Assembly (NCBI GenBank): GCA_032622095.1
Contig: CP136066.1
Location: 145,295,559-145,359,558 of the forward strand
Source: Siphonodentalium dalli
Lineage: Eukaryota > Mollusca > Scaphopoda > Gadilida > Siphonodentaliidae
DNA length: 64,000 bases
Reading direction: 5' to 3'
The translations under genes were made by a program, and so were the position numbers. Each line of letters begins with the position of its first letter. Position 1 is the stretch's first letter. Below the pieces are notes generated by a model, which did not search any database, was not told the DNA's origin, and saw nothing but the letters and a program-made list of their open reading frames with translations. Positions 35,523 through 46,298 of the stretch are shown in pieces.

Positions 35523-38461
35523 AATGTCTCAATACAAATACTGACAGCATAGCAAATAAAATGGATGATTAAAGAAACAAGTGAATGATCTACAACCTGC
35601 TATAGTGGCAATAATAGTGACAAAGCCCAAGAACTACATATATGACTTAATATCTGCTGATATAGCGATTAAGGGGTATGAAATGTTTCACTGTGGGCTA
35701 GGTGTCAGAGAGGGAAGAGGAGTCACTGTATATATCAAGGAAGAATTACAAGCAACAATACATGACTGTCCAAATGGGTTTGCTGAATCAGTATCCATAG
35801 AAATACAGATAAATAACACAGATAAGTTGATGTTCAGCTGCATATACAGGAGTCCGAACAGTAACCAAAATAATAATAAATTACTCGTGGATTTGATAAA
35901 ACACCTGTGGAAAACGAAGAATAAACATCTGTTTGCAGTAGGAGATTTTAACTACCCAGCTATTGACTGGAATAACATGAGACCAAAGATAAACAATGAA
36001 GAATCAGAAGAAACAGCCTTTATGAAAGCTATTCAGGGAGTATACTTACACCAATATGTAAGAGAACCCACAAGATGTAGAATCGGAAATATACCGACGA
36101 TACTAGATATAGTTATCACAAAGGATCAGCATTTTGTGGATAAAATAACCCACTTAAGTCCCTTTGGAAAAAGAGACCATGAAATCCTCCTTATAGAAGT
36201 TGACCACTCAGCTCAGACTGGAAACACAAGGAAAGACCAGTTCATGTACGATCTTGCGAACTATGAAGAAATGAGGACAAAACTAAAGAATATGGATCTG
36301 GAAAAAAACATTAAAATGACATCCGATATTAATGAACAATGGGAACTGATGAAGACAGCCATTATTTTACGAGCTACAAGAGATGGTACCAAAGAGAAAG
36401 GGAAAATGTGGACTAAAAATCAATTATGAATGCCCAACAAATTATGCTACCAGGAAACTGATACGACAAAAACACACATTATGGAACCGCTACATGCATA
36501 ACAGATATGTATCAACATATCAAAAATATTGCAAAATACGTAATAAAGTGCGACAAGATACCCGTACTGCCAGAAGAGAGTATGCAGAGAAGATAGCAGC
36601 AGAAACCAAAATAAACCAAAAATCATTCTGGAAATAAGTAAAATCTATGAGCTCAACTAAAGCAAAGGTTCAAGAACTATACAAAATCACAGGCAACAAG
36701 AAGTCAGAATTGGCAGCAACATATTTAGAAAAAGCAGAAGTGCTTGCAACATTCTTTGCCAGTGTCTACACAAATGAACCAGACGGAAATATTCCAACAA
36801 TTGACAAGATACCTAATAAATACTTGGACACAGAACCAATCATATACAAGGATGATGTAACAAAGAGACTAAACATGCTCAAAATAGATAAGTCACCCGG
36901 CCCAGATAACATACACCCTCGTATGCTGAAAGAGCTAGCAGAAGAATTGTCACAACAATCACACATATATTTAAAACTTCACTAAATCAAGGAAAACTCC
37001 CGACAGAATGGAAAGAAGCAAAAGTATCGGCAATATTCAAAAAAGGAGACAAACGTGAAGCAGGAAACTACAGAACAGTGAGCCTGACATGTATTGTGCA
37101 CAAGATAATGGAACAGATCATGAGAAGCCATATCACAACACATCTTGAGCAAAACAAATTACTGAGTGACAACCAATATGGCTTCATTAGTGGGAGATCC
37201 ACAACACTACAACTTCTACACACCTTGGATGCATGGACGGAAGCTCTGGGTGATAAAACACCAACATGTATAGATGTCATCTACTTTGACTTTAAGAAAG
37301 CATTTGACACGGTCCCACATAGGAGGCTAATAGATAAATTGAAAAAATACGGCATTAAAGAGAAGACCATTACATGGATCCTGGGCTTTCTATCAGACAG
37401 ATCACAAAAAGTGGCAGTTAACAATGTTCAATCATCAAGCAGAATGGTCACTAGTGGAATACCACAGGGAAGTCTATTGGGGCCGCTGCTTTTTGTGATA
37501 TACATCAACGACCTCCCAGATGAAACATCATCAAATATGATGCTATATGCAGATGACACTAAACTGTACAGGAGTATCAGAAATGACTCCGACAGGCAAA
37601 TCATACAGGATGATATCAATAAGATGTTCGAGTGGTCTGAAAAGTGGCTGTTGCAGTTCCATCCTGATAAATGCAAAGCGATGACAATTGGAGACACAAG
37701 AGATATTCAATACACAATGATGAATCAAGGAAATAGACAAGCAATAACAGAAACCAAACTAGAGAGAGACATTGGAGTGGAGATTGACAGCAAACTTAAA
37801 TTCGAAGAACATATCAGCAATAAAATCAATAAAGCAAACAGCACTTTTGGAACTATTAGAAGATCATACAAGAACATGAACGAGAAGATATTCAAAACAA
37901 TCTACACCACTATGGTCAGAACCAAACTAGAATACGCCCAATCTGTATGGCACCCAAACTCAAAGGAACAGATCAAAAATATTGAAAAAGTTCAGAAGAG
38001 AGCCACCAAACAAATTCTGGGAATGAAAGGATTGAACTATGATGAAAGATTGAAGAAATTACAGCTACCAACTCTCTCATTCAGACGAGATAGAGGAGAC
38101 CTCATTGAAACATATAAATTGACATATGCGGTCTACAAAGAAGGTGAAAAAAAAACTTATCCCAATGAGAGCAGATATGGTGAAGAGAGAGGGAAGAGGG
38201 CATGACTACACAATCTACCATCAATCACATAACAGCAAACAAAGAGCCAGCACCCTTCCTTTCAGAATAGTAAACACCTGGAATGCCTTACCATCAGAAG
38301 TAGTATTTGCAGATAGGGTTAATGAATTTAAAAATAGCCTTGATAAATTTCTTGAAAAAAGCAGAAAACGATACATATACGACGCACCAATAATGGAAAT
38401 GATAACTCAAGAAGAGCTGACAAAAGAGGCCAAGCCTGCTGTCAGGAACAACCTTATGTAA
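35523..38461 (+). pseudogene. LINE ORF2 pseudogene: APE endonuclease and RT
   Basis: The frame begins LKCLNTNTDSIANKMD, then shifts, continuing NDLQPAIVAI...TKPKN. The APE part shows MFSCIYRSPNS, FAVGDFNYPAIDW, ILDIVITK and KRDHEILL. Shifts near 36400, 36640, 36985-37078 and 38130-38205 separate the linker, thumb and RT pieces. The RT domain at 37078-38205 is continuous for 375 codons with YFDFKKAFDTVPHRRLIDKL, GIPQGSLLGPLLFVIYINDL and the catalytic MMLYADDTKLY. The C-terminus (STLPFRIVNTWNALP...EFKNSLDKFL) is the usual tail of this group. It cannot make a working protein as written. Confidence 0.85.
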
Positions 38462-38472
38462 CCTTAAGTAAG

Positions 38473-38889
38473 TGTGACGAATGTCCCCCCTTACCGATTT
38501 GCAGGCGTGCAGCAGTCCGTTTAGATGATGAACATAATCCACAAGTTAACGTTGTTGTAGACCCCGTGCGCATGTCCGTCGGCAACGTCCGTTTCTCTTT
38601 AGTTGACGTCAGATCGCCGTAAACGTCGGCCGCTTGTCTTGGTATAGTCTAAGAAGCATACTTTCGAACAATATGGTAGGTTAAACAAGGATTTAAACGG
38701 GATAAGTAAGCACCGGACGTTGCCCCCAGGCAGGCGCCAGTGGTCCTGTTTGCATATTGTGTTGTTATATAAATAAACGTATAACGTGAACCTACGTTTC
38801 CCTTTTCGTGCACCCAAAAAGGGCACTTAAATAGTGCCACCCGAGTCCTCAGCGGGAGTCCCATAAATATAGCGTTAGGGAACGCTACA
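38473..38889 (+). repeat. 5' LTR of the Ty3-type element
   Basis: Begins TGTGACGAATG and ends GAACGCTACA (TG...CA; the outer bases TGTGACG / CGCTACA form a short inverted repeat). It contains TATATAAATAAACG near 38768, usable as TATA box and polyadenylation signal. The boundary is set by the adjacent primer-binding sequence. No second LTR is available to confirm it. Confidence 0.65.
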
Positions 38890-38908
38890 CTGGTGGCAGC
38901 GGTTTTGG
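38890..38908 (+). other. Putative primer-binding site
   Basis: CTGGTGGCAGCGGTTTTGG directly follows the LTR end. A TGGTGGCAG-type sequence just inside the LTR is common in animal Ty3-type elements and usually pairs with a tRNA 3' end. The specific tRNA is not determined. Confidence 0.5.
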
Positions 38909-38964
38909 GATCTGAATTTTGGGTGCATTTATGGGGTGTATGGTAACTTGAATTTAGGTGAAGA

Positions 38965-39260
38965 CATAGCTCGGAAAAAGGAGCAGCTCTCTCGGAACAG
39001 ATACTGACGTCAGCTCCGAAAAGAGAGCAACTCGGCTCGCAAAATCGAGCCAGTGGAGCTTCGGAAAAAAAAGCATTTCCGCTCCAAATATAGAGCAACT
39101 CGGCTTGTAAAATCGAACGGAAAAACGGAGCATTTCCGCTCCGAAAAGAGAGCAAATCGGCTTGTAAAATCGAGCAAGTATCGAACGGGAAAGGAGCATT
39201 TCCACTTCGAAAAGAGAGCAACTCGGCTCGTAAAAATCGAGCCAGTAGCGAACAGAAAAG
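38965..39260 (+). repeat. Leader with about four 65-70 bp tandem repeats
   Basis: Degenerate units built on CCGAAAAGAGAGCAACTCGG, CT(C/T)GTAAAATCGA and GGAGCATTTCCGCT, repeated about four times between the primer site and gag. It could be packaging or translation-control RNA, or simple slippage. Confidence 0.7.
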
Positions 39261-39308
39261 AGAATCACTGGAGATAGAGGACCAACCGACACGAATAGAT
39301 CACTACAA

Positions 39309-41302
39309 ATGGCGGGGTGTTATATCACCAATTATGGCACCACATAACACCCCTATATCCGGCTACTATTCTGACCAAGAGTGTCAGTATTCTGAATCAG
39401 TGGAGATGTCGGTACAGAATAAAGAGAGGCAGCAGTTATGTGGAGACAGGGGCAGAGCGATAAATTACAAAGAATTCAATCGAGGGCAAGCATTGAACTT
39501 GAGAGAATCAAGCAAATCGATTAACGTCAGCCAGAGGAATAAGTCGAGGCTGACAAGAACTAAGGCAGTGCCCCTCGGATCGACCCCTGGACCAGTTGTC
39601 ATGTTTGGAAATACGATGTACACTGACAATCGTCAAGCTTCTCCAAACTCATCATATGAGGAAGGAGTGATGTACCAAAGGAAAACACAGGCAGACAGGT
39701 ATGTGGGTCAAGGAAGGCCACTACGTGATGTATATCAGGATGCCCCTCGCCATAGTGACAAGTCGAGAACACCAATCCAAGGGGAAGATAGAACATCATA
39801 TGTGCCTGTATACGATATACAGTCGAACAATAAATTAAGAAGGGATGCAGTGTCTGTTGGTGAAGTGCAGTACCGCCGGAAAAGCTATGGAGATGATGCA
39901 GATGAGTCACAATGGAAAGAGATAAGTCCAAGGAAGGTCCCAGCACCCATGCATATTCAACATGATCGCCTCGGCTTACACAATCAATATGAACCCAGAT
40001 GATGGACGGAAGATCGTCAAAGGGCTGAAAAGACCTAACATTGTATCCAGAGAAGGCAGCCATGAGAGCAACTACTATGGAAAATCTAACAGTGCTGGGA
40101 GAGCGCATGTCACTGCCCGAGCATTTGATGGATCATCTTCATTGTTAGATTATGAAGCTCATTTTGAAAATCGTGCGGAGCTCAACCAGTGGAATGAAAG
40201 AGAAAGGGCCTTACATCTGGCAAATAGTTTGGAAGGGCCAGCAGAGTGAGTTCTCACGAACTTGTCCACATCAGATAGGCGTGATTATTCCATATTATTG
40301 AATGCATTGAGAGTCAGATTCTTACCACCCAATCAAGCACAGATGTTTCATACCGAACTGCGAGCAGTTCGCAGAGGACCCAAAGAGTCATTGTCTGACC
40401 TTGGGTATGGAATTAAAAGGAAGGTTAGTCGAGCCTATCCAACTGCAACCAAAGAACTTCAAGACAGTCTGGCTATAGATATATTTTGCCTCCATAATGA
40501 TTCGGATATGGTGTGGAAAATTCGAAAATCTCGAACATCCACTCTTGAGATGGCTATACAATTGGCAGCTGAACTAGAAGCTTTTAGATTATCAGCCCAG
40601 CATGAACGGGACGGACACAAAAGATCACCAAGCTCATCTCCTTACCACGATAACCTCTCCTGCCACATTGAGCACCTGGCAAAAATGGTTGATGATATGA
40701 GGAAGGATTTCCAAGGTTTACGAGGTGCTGGCAACAAGATATCTGATCGGGAACCAACTAACAATTACCGACAACCCAACACTGGAGCTAGGTTTAGGCC
40801 TTTCAGCTGCTTTAACTGTGGCGAGGAAGGTCATAAATCTGTAAATTGTAAACAGAGGCGAGGAAATACAAGAACTTTGCGTCGCAGAAAAGCTAGGAAA
40901 AGATTTGTCCAGCAACCAAAGGAAGCTGTGCTCAAGAGACCTAATGAAATAGGGTGGCATATTGCTGCTAAAGTAATGGGGCTACCTGTTTATTGTTTGT
41001 TGGACACTGGTGCGAGCTTATCAGTTCTATCTGAAGATGTATTCCAGAAGCTTAATTCAAAGAAAGACATCGAACTCACACCATTGATGCATGAACTGTA
41101 TACAGCCAATGACGAAAAACTGCATGCACTTGGTGATGCTAAATTTGAGTTAGAGATTGATTGGGAGAGGTACTACCATGTTATGGTAGTCGCTAAAGTT
41201 GGTTGCCAGTGCATTCTAGGTTTGGAATTTATGGAAAGATATGAGTGCACCATCGACGTTGTCAAGAAGTTATTCACCATTGGGGCCACGATCCGAAGTT
41301 AG
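39309..41302 (+). pseudogene. Gag-protease of the Ty3-type element
   Basis: The N-terminal frame (from ATG 39334) reads to 40002. It then shifts to the frame 39962-41302, which has one in-frame TGA at 40247. The Gag middle (YEAHFENRAELNQWNERERA, a retrotransposon-gag-like segment) is followed by a single zinc knuckle CFNCGEEGHKSVNC near 40809. The protease motif YCLLDTGASLSVLSEDVF near 40990 contains the catalytic DTGA. The usual I-L-G flap partner is seen as CILGLEFM. The frameshift and stop make the copy defective. Confidence 0.8.
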
Positions 41303-42299
41303 AAGAGAGGGTCCTCTTGGAGTTTGCAACATTAAACTCACCGAGACAGTTAAGTGAGCATTCCTCCACGACATGAATTGTTGGTACAGGGCACTATCCG
41401 GGGATAAATACAGGAGGGTTCACTTGGACTGGTTGAACCAAATTGGAATATGACTGCCAACATCAAGTTGTTGCAGCTAAGGTGCTGGTGGATGCTGCTG
41501 GGAGCAATGGGACTCTGCCTATTCGGTCAAATTGCTTAACCCAACAGGCCAGACAAAAGTTTTACATAAGAACACAAACATGGGAAAGTTCTCCCCTGTG
41601 GATCGTGTAGGTGCACAGGGACACAAGGTCATAGATCCAGAGCAGCTGGACTTGCCAGCCCATTTGCAAGACATGTGGCTTGATGCGAAGCAGAGGTTGA
41701 CCCCACAACAACAGATAGAGGCGCGGAAGCTGCTTTCCCGACAAAGGCAAGTATTTGCTTCTTCCTCGGCTCATCTGGGACGGGCAGAGCTGGTGGAACA
41801 CGAAATTAGAACAGGAGAAGCAGCTCCAATTAAGCAGCGTCCACGGAGACTGCCGATTCATCAGCGAGATGAAGTAAAGCAGATCATTTCTGACATGTTG
41901 GAACGGGATGTCATCTCGCCATCTACGAGTCCTTGGGCAAGTCCAATTGTTCTGGTAAGGAAGAAAGACGGCAGTTTGCGCTTCTGTGTCGAATATCGTC
42001 GATTGAACAGCGTAACAGAAAGACAGCTACCCACTGCAAATATCACCGCGACACTGGATCTTCTGACTGATGTAAAGTGGTTTTCCACCGTAGATCTGAT
42101 GAGTGGATACTGTCAGTGTCCGCTAGGGCCTGAAGATCGTCCTAAGACGGCTTTTACAACTCCATATGGGTTGTATAATTTCAACGTTCTTCCATTTGGT
42201 TTGTGTAACGCTCCAAGCACGGTTGAGTTGATGATGGAGACCGTCCTTTCATGCCTACAGTTTGAGACTTGTCTCATCTATATCGATGATATACAGTGA
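41303..42299 (+). pseudogene. Ty3-type reverse transcriptase, part 1
   Basis: 41303-41531 holds the frame-disrupted protease-RT linker (TETVK...RHELLVQGTI, GGFTWTG, VLVDAAGSNGTLPI in shifted frames). From 41532 a continuous frame reads VEHEIRTGEAAPIKQRPRRL, SPWASPIVLVRKKDGSLRFC, VEYRRLN, FSTVDLMSGYCQ, KTAFTTPYGLYNFNVLPFGL and CLIYIDDI. The transposon at 42294 cuts it immediately after the YIDD active site. Confidence 0.88.
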
Positions 42300-43240
42300 A
42301 ACCTCTCTAAACCGAACACCCTTCGGACCGGCCCTTCCATCCGGTTTAGAGAGGTGTCCGGTTTATAGAACATCGCGTCACCGTCGGTGATATATTGCCG
42401 GCGTTTAATACCAAGAATGACCAAGATTGTATTATTGATTAATGAGAATTTATTGAATAATTACGAGAACGAAATACATGTAAAACACAAACATAACAAA
42501 TTATATAAAACATATATAGAACATGATTTGTTCAACTAGTCCGACTTTAGAAAGAAACTGTTTCGATTCTTGCTGATGTCGCTGATCATTGATTTGCCGA
42601 TGCCATATTTAACACTTAGTTCTTTGCATGTCGGCATAGGCGTTGAGCTGATATCTTATAAGTGTTAACTTAGTGTTAACTCTGTTCGATGTCGTTTTCG
42701 TGAAGGCTCAGTCATTGTGAAAGATTCAAACTGTTATGCTGACTATACGTCAACATCGGGCAATTATAGCAATTTATTGTTTTGACAATGGTTGTAAAAA
42801 CAGAGTCCAATTAACTGGACGCAATAACTGTTGCAAAAACAATATGTCAGTGCTCTAATTCTCGATCTGTGAGCGTAGATATCTAATCAGATTCCTGTTG
42901 TTACAATCCAGTTCAAAGCATACGCCGAACAAAAGAACGCTAATTAAATGGTCCGCTTATACTGGAGTACGTAATCGCTATACTCTCGGCTCGTCTCGGC
43001 CGATCTCGTATCGGCAGATACTAGATCTCATCCGATCTCGTCCGGTATTCAGAGCTAATAATCACAGTGTTCGCTTAATTGTGGACTGACATACGCGTCC
43101 GATATCCGGAGTTTGGAGGTTCCGGATTTTAGAGGTAATTTTTAGTGAGAATGCACGTGGGTGAATTTGGGACCGGACATTTCATTCGGATTGGCGAGGG
43201 ATCCGGATAGCAGAGGTTCCGGTATGTGGAGGTTTTACTG
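42294..43240. mobile_element. Pogo/Tigger-like DNA transposon inside the RT
   Basis: 947 bp, starting CAGTGAAACCTC and ending GAGGTTTTACTG, with TA duplicated on both sides (42292-42293 and 43241-43242). CAGT-R-AAACCTC termini and TA targets are characteristic of the pogo branch of Tc1/mariner. Further imperfect inverted pairs lie inside each end (CCGGTTTAGAGAGGTGTCCGG on the left; CCGGAGTTTGGAGGTTCCGG on the right). It contains only a transposase remnant and would need outside help to move. Confidence 0.88.
42536..42637 (-). pseudogene. Remnant of pogo transposase helix-turn-helix
   Basis: The - strand reads MPTCKELSVKYGIGKSMISD then ISKNRNSFFLKSD and a stop. This matches the pattern of the N-terminal Psq/CENP-B helix-turn-helix of pogo transposases (A-K-x-Y-G-[IV]-x-[KR]-S-T-[IV]-S-D). 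Only 33 codons survive. It supports the superfamily call made from the ends. Confidence 0.65.
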
Positions 43241-43800
43241 TACTGATCTTTGCAAAGAGCTTTGAAGAGATGTGTGAACGACTGGACCAAGTTCTAGAAA
43301 GGCTTCATCCGGCCAACTTAAAGCTGAAGCCATCAAAGTGTTCTTTGTTTAAACAAGAGGTTGAGTTTCTGGGACACATTGTGTCGGCTGATGGAGTGGC
43401 GACTGACCCAGCTAAGATTAGTGCCATGAAATGTAGCCCATGTATGGATACAAATATAAATTTATATCGATTTGATAGAATTCGGCGGCAAATCCTTTCT
43501 ATCAATGACGCCCCCCTCGCCCCAACCCTGACCTGGGGACAATTCGAAAAATAAAACTACCATGCATCGATCACAATGTATGTTTGGTGAATATCTACGA
43601 CGAAAAAAAAAATCATAGAAGTTATGTTGTCCCTCGGTTTTTCCATTGGTTGAAAAGAAGGTTCACGCGTTATTAGGGGGGGGGGGGACAGAAGACTCTA
43701 TGAATCAATTTACTTCAGATGGCTCAGCCGATTAAAAGGTGCTACGATAAGTCAACGCAGGAATTTACGAGGACAAACAATCGCTGACTGGTTTATAATT
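43241..43800. other. End of the LTR element and junction DNA
   Basis: After 43435 the sequence loses homology to RT. 43436-43715 holds no recognised feature apart from a G run at 43676-43688. The phrase GGTGCTACGATAAGTCAACG, then CAGGAATTTACGAGGACAA at 43738-43780 reappears in diverged form at 45940-45982, at the 3' part of another LINE fragment. Confidence 0.45.
43243..43435 (+). pseudogene. Ty3-type reverse transcriptase, part 2
   Basis: The reading frame resumes exactly after the pogo-like insertion and its TA duplication: LIFAKSFEEMCERLDQVLE, KLKPSKCSLFKQEVEFLGH, IVSADGVATDPAKISAMK. Removing the insertion and one TA restores the frame with part 1. Beyond about 43435 the sequence is unrelated, so the element was truncated there. 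Confidence 0.85.
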
Positions 43801-45092
43801 CTGGAAAAAGTAGACTTAGGTAGTGAATCGGTTAATCATAGTAATAACTATACTATCAGGGGAGTATCTCGAGAGGTTGAAAAGTAATTACAAATCAGAT
43901 TTACCGAGTTTTGGAAAAAACAACTATTTAACGATGAGAATAAACCCAACGGCAATAAATTAAGGTTTTATAGAAAACTGAAAAATTTGTATCAGTTTGA
44001 AAGTTACCTATTAGCTGACTTAGATAATGAAGTAAAAACTACGTATAGAGCGGTTCCGTGTGACGTCACTAATTCCAGCATGCACTGCGGACGCCATGTT
44101 GGAGGTAGCAATGAATATAAACAAACACACGTGTGTGCGGAGTTCATTATAATCAAGTGTATCTCTTTCGTGTATCATGCCTCTCAATTGTTTTGTTAAT
44201 GGTTGTGCGCACATATAAAATTACAAACTAAAAATTCGAAATAGTATAGTCACGATCGATGATGTGTTATGAAAATTAATTGCGCCACGAGTACTTTTTA
44301 TGTTCGTTATATATGTGTACACATGAATCTGCTATAACACCGTGTTGATGTTGACTTCAAATTTCTGCTATTCAAACGCATACAGCGTTTTAAAACGCAC
44401 AATTGCCTAAATGCAATACCAGGGAGCTCAGTTGTTTCGATAATACATGGACTACATTATCATTCATTGAAAACTAATTAGGTAAGCCTGTAATAATTTT
44501 ATTTCAAAACATAACTGTGATTAACACGAATGTAATGGTGTATGTATGGATATGTAACATTTGGCGACAGTTCCGAGTCTGCACTCCATTCCTTTTAATA
44601 AATATCGCACCCCTATAGTAAGTTTATCTAGCTTTTCGATGTATTCTTTTAGAACTGTTGTTCATGATTATAAATAGCGCTGGCAAATATTGTAACTAAT
44701 TCCGTCGAAGCCATAACGAGAGGTTTTAAAAGTAGCTTTCTTAATTAAGCATATTAACTCAGTGCTTGCTTATGGACGTCTATACCTCCAACATGGCGGC
44801 GCGTCTCGTATCCAATCACGTGATTAAGAACGCTCTATACTAAGATTAGGATTAGTGACAGTCAGTTATTAATTGAAAAGGGCAGATCAAAACTTGAACT
44901 AAAAGATCGAATTTGTCCTAGCCTATCTGTAAGAATGGAGTGGAGGATGAAAAGCATTTTATTATAGACTGTAAGCCCCTAAACCTTGAGAGGAAGACGA
45001 TGCTTGAGAAAATTCAGTCCAATATTCCAGAATTTAGTAACTATATATATAGCGATGATGAAAAAGTTATTTTCATATTAAGTCCAAATTGA
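43800..45092 (+). pseudogene. LINE ORF2 C-terminal fragment, split by an insertion
   Basis: The left piece (about 43900-44040) reads FWKKQLFNDENKPNGNKLRF, YRKLKNLYQFESYLLADLDN, EVKT. The right piece (44838-45092) reads KIRISDSQLLIEKGRSKLEL, then after a shift CKNGVEDEKHFIIDC and KPLNLERKTMLEKIQSNIPE. The GNKLR-FYR and C-x2-G-x-ED-x-HF-x3-C pattern is the common C-terminus of many invertebrate LINEs. The two pieces join in frame if 44041-44837 plus one ACT is removed. Confidence 0.7.
44041..44837. mobile_element. DNA transposon with ATAGAGCG ends inserted in a LINE
   Basis: About 797 bp. The left end (GTATAGAGCGG ... GACGCCATGTTGGAGGTA) is mirrored on the right (ACCTCCAACATGGCGGCGCG ... AACGCTCTAT), giving inverted repeats of about 60 bp. 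ACT flanks both sides and would be a 3-bp target duplication that keeps the LINE frame. Other duplication readings (TA) are possible because the junction is palindromic. A short peptide MPLNCFVNGCAH near 44178 is reminiscent of a THAP-finger start but too short to rely on. Confidence 0.65.
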
Positions 45093-45259
45093 TAGATTTA
45101 TTGACCTCCAATATGAAGAGCTTACAATTAGTTTGTTGTGTAACACAAATCATGCATGTATGTGCACACAGGTTAAATAGTGACCATATATATAGAGTGC
45201 ATTATGAATATACATAATATTTATACAAATATAGCGAGTTTATAGAATGTCACGTCCGA

Positions 45260-46206
45260 ATTTTCACCCGCACATATCAGTATATTGTGTTGACCGTGTC
45301 ACACGGATATGGTCTGGTGTGTATTTCCGCTCACTTCTGGCTGTGTGTAGAAATTTTGCCGTGAATATGAGTATGCGGCCCCAATTATATTGCACAGACT
45401 GAGGAGGCAATAACAAGTCAGTTCCACCTAATAAGAACGCCTGTAGTTGATCGGGATGGAGGGAGTCAAGATACACGAAAGTTTCTGTATTTAATATGTG
45501 TAAAGATGGAGAAGAATCAAGGGAGCACTTTCTAACAGCCTGCAGGCATGACCGAATGATTGATGCAAGAGAGAAGGCAATCAGAAAACTGCAATCTATT
45601 ATCCCTGACTCTACTATTACTAACATACTGGCAGATTCTAATCTACTAACTCAGCTCATATTGGACTGTTCAATGTCAGTAATAGTGGAGATGTTAGACC
45701 TACGCATGGATCAGTTGATGTTAAATTCTATTGAGATGTGGAGCAGACAATATATTGTGAGGTTCCATAGCATCCGCTCCTCAATCCTTACCATATGTCA
45801 GCCTGAGTAGAAGATTCCCATTTCATTATTCCAGTTCTTTACCGATCCTAATCATTATATGAAATTCAGATTATATGAAATCAGTATATATAGAGAATAT
45901 AAATCAAAGAAATCAAAATTACTCTGACTCAACCGAATCAGAGGTGCTGCGACAAATAAACGCAGGGATTTACGAAGACAAGACAAGACAAGATATCAGT
46001 AAGATCCACCCAAACCTCTATTCTACTAGTAATTAGAAAGTTAGATAACTCATGAATATTCTAACCTACACTTTCACTTTGTGTATTTATGTACTTGATT
46101 GTATACATGTATTGATGTAAATGTCCTTTTGTTATGTTCTTTATATGTGTTGGTAATAATCTAATATTGGATTCTATACCAAATAAACAATTTGAATTTG
46201 AATTTG
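45260..46206 (+). pseudogene. 3' end of a second LINE, with (GAATTT)n tail
   Basis: The frame 45496-45810 reads MCKDGEESREHFLTACRHDR and ends ...IRSSILTICQPE, the C-terminal Cys/His motif and tail of an ORF2. About 390 bases of 3' UTR follow, ending AATAAACAATTTGAATTTGAATTTG at 46183-46206: a polyadenylation signal and a hexamer-repeat tail typical of LINE 3' ends. Upstream parts are missing or have stops. The tail ends only about 74 bases before the proposed lin-52 start codon. Confidence 0.75.
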
Positions 46207-46279
46207 GTTTTGTCCTGATCCACATCCGCGTTCCCTCAGTGTCGTAGCAATAAGCATTCGACACTTCTTCCGCTTGAAA

Positions 46280-46298
46280 ATGGCGAACAGTGACGCGG
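46280..46298 (+). CDS. lin52: lin52 exon 1 (start codon), proposed
   Basis: ATGGCGAACAGTGACGCGG followed by GTAATTC. It encodes MANSDA plus one base, which completes GAT (Asp) with exon 2. The short acidic-Ser N-terminus and the phase match known LIN52 proteins (human MASPTDGTD...). The upstream context TTCTTCCGCTTGAAA could be the 5' UTR. A 19-base exon is weak evidence alone. Confidence 0.6.

Larger units (their letters stand above)
34151..38462 (+). mobile_element. Decayed jockey/CR1-type LINE with PHD-finger ORF1
   Basis: The layout is repeat-bearing leader, ORF1 (34345-35480) and ORF2 (from 35523 to 38461), immediately followed by the LTR at 38473. It is broken by at least seven frameshifts, several in A runs. 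Domain order and motifs (APE-RT, YADD, GIPQGSLLGPLLF) match the jockey/CR1 group. It has no clear tail because the LTR starts about 12 bases after the ORF2 stop. Confidence 0.8.
38473..43435 (+). mobile_element. Truncated Ty3/gypsy-type LTR retrotransposon
   Basis: 5' LTR, primer-binding region, repetitive leader, gag with a zinc knuckle, aspartic protease and the RT up to LGHIVSADGVATDPAKISAMK, then an abrupt loss of homology near 43435. There is no RNase H, integrase or 3' LTR. The RT is split by the pogo-like transposon at 42294-43240. The gag-protease-RT order and RT motifs (SPWASPIVLVRKKDGSLRFC, GLCNAPSTVE, YIDDI) are of the Ty3/gypsy type. Confidence 0.85.

Noticed and set aside
44178-44215. 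THAP zinc finger
   Set aside because: Only CFVNGC of the start resembles it and a stop follows after 13 codons.
45264-45626. 120-codon - strand ORF
   Set aside because: Antisense to the C-terminal LINE fragment, which has recognisable Cys/His motifs on the + strand.
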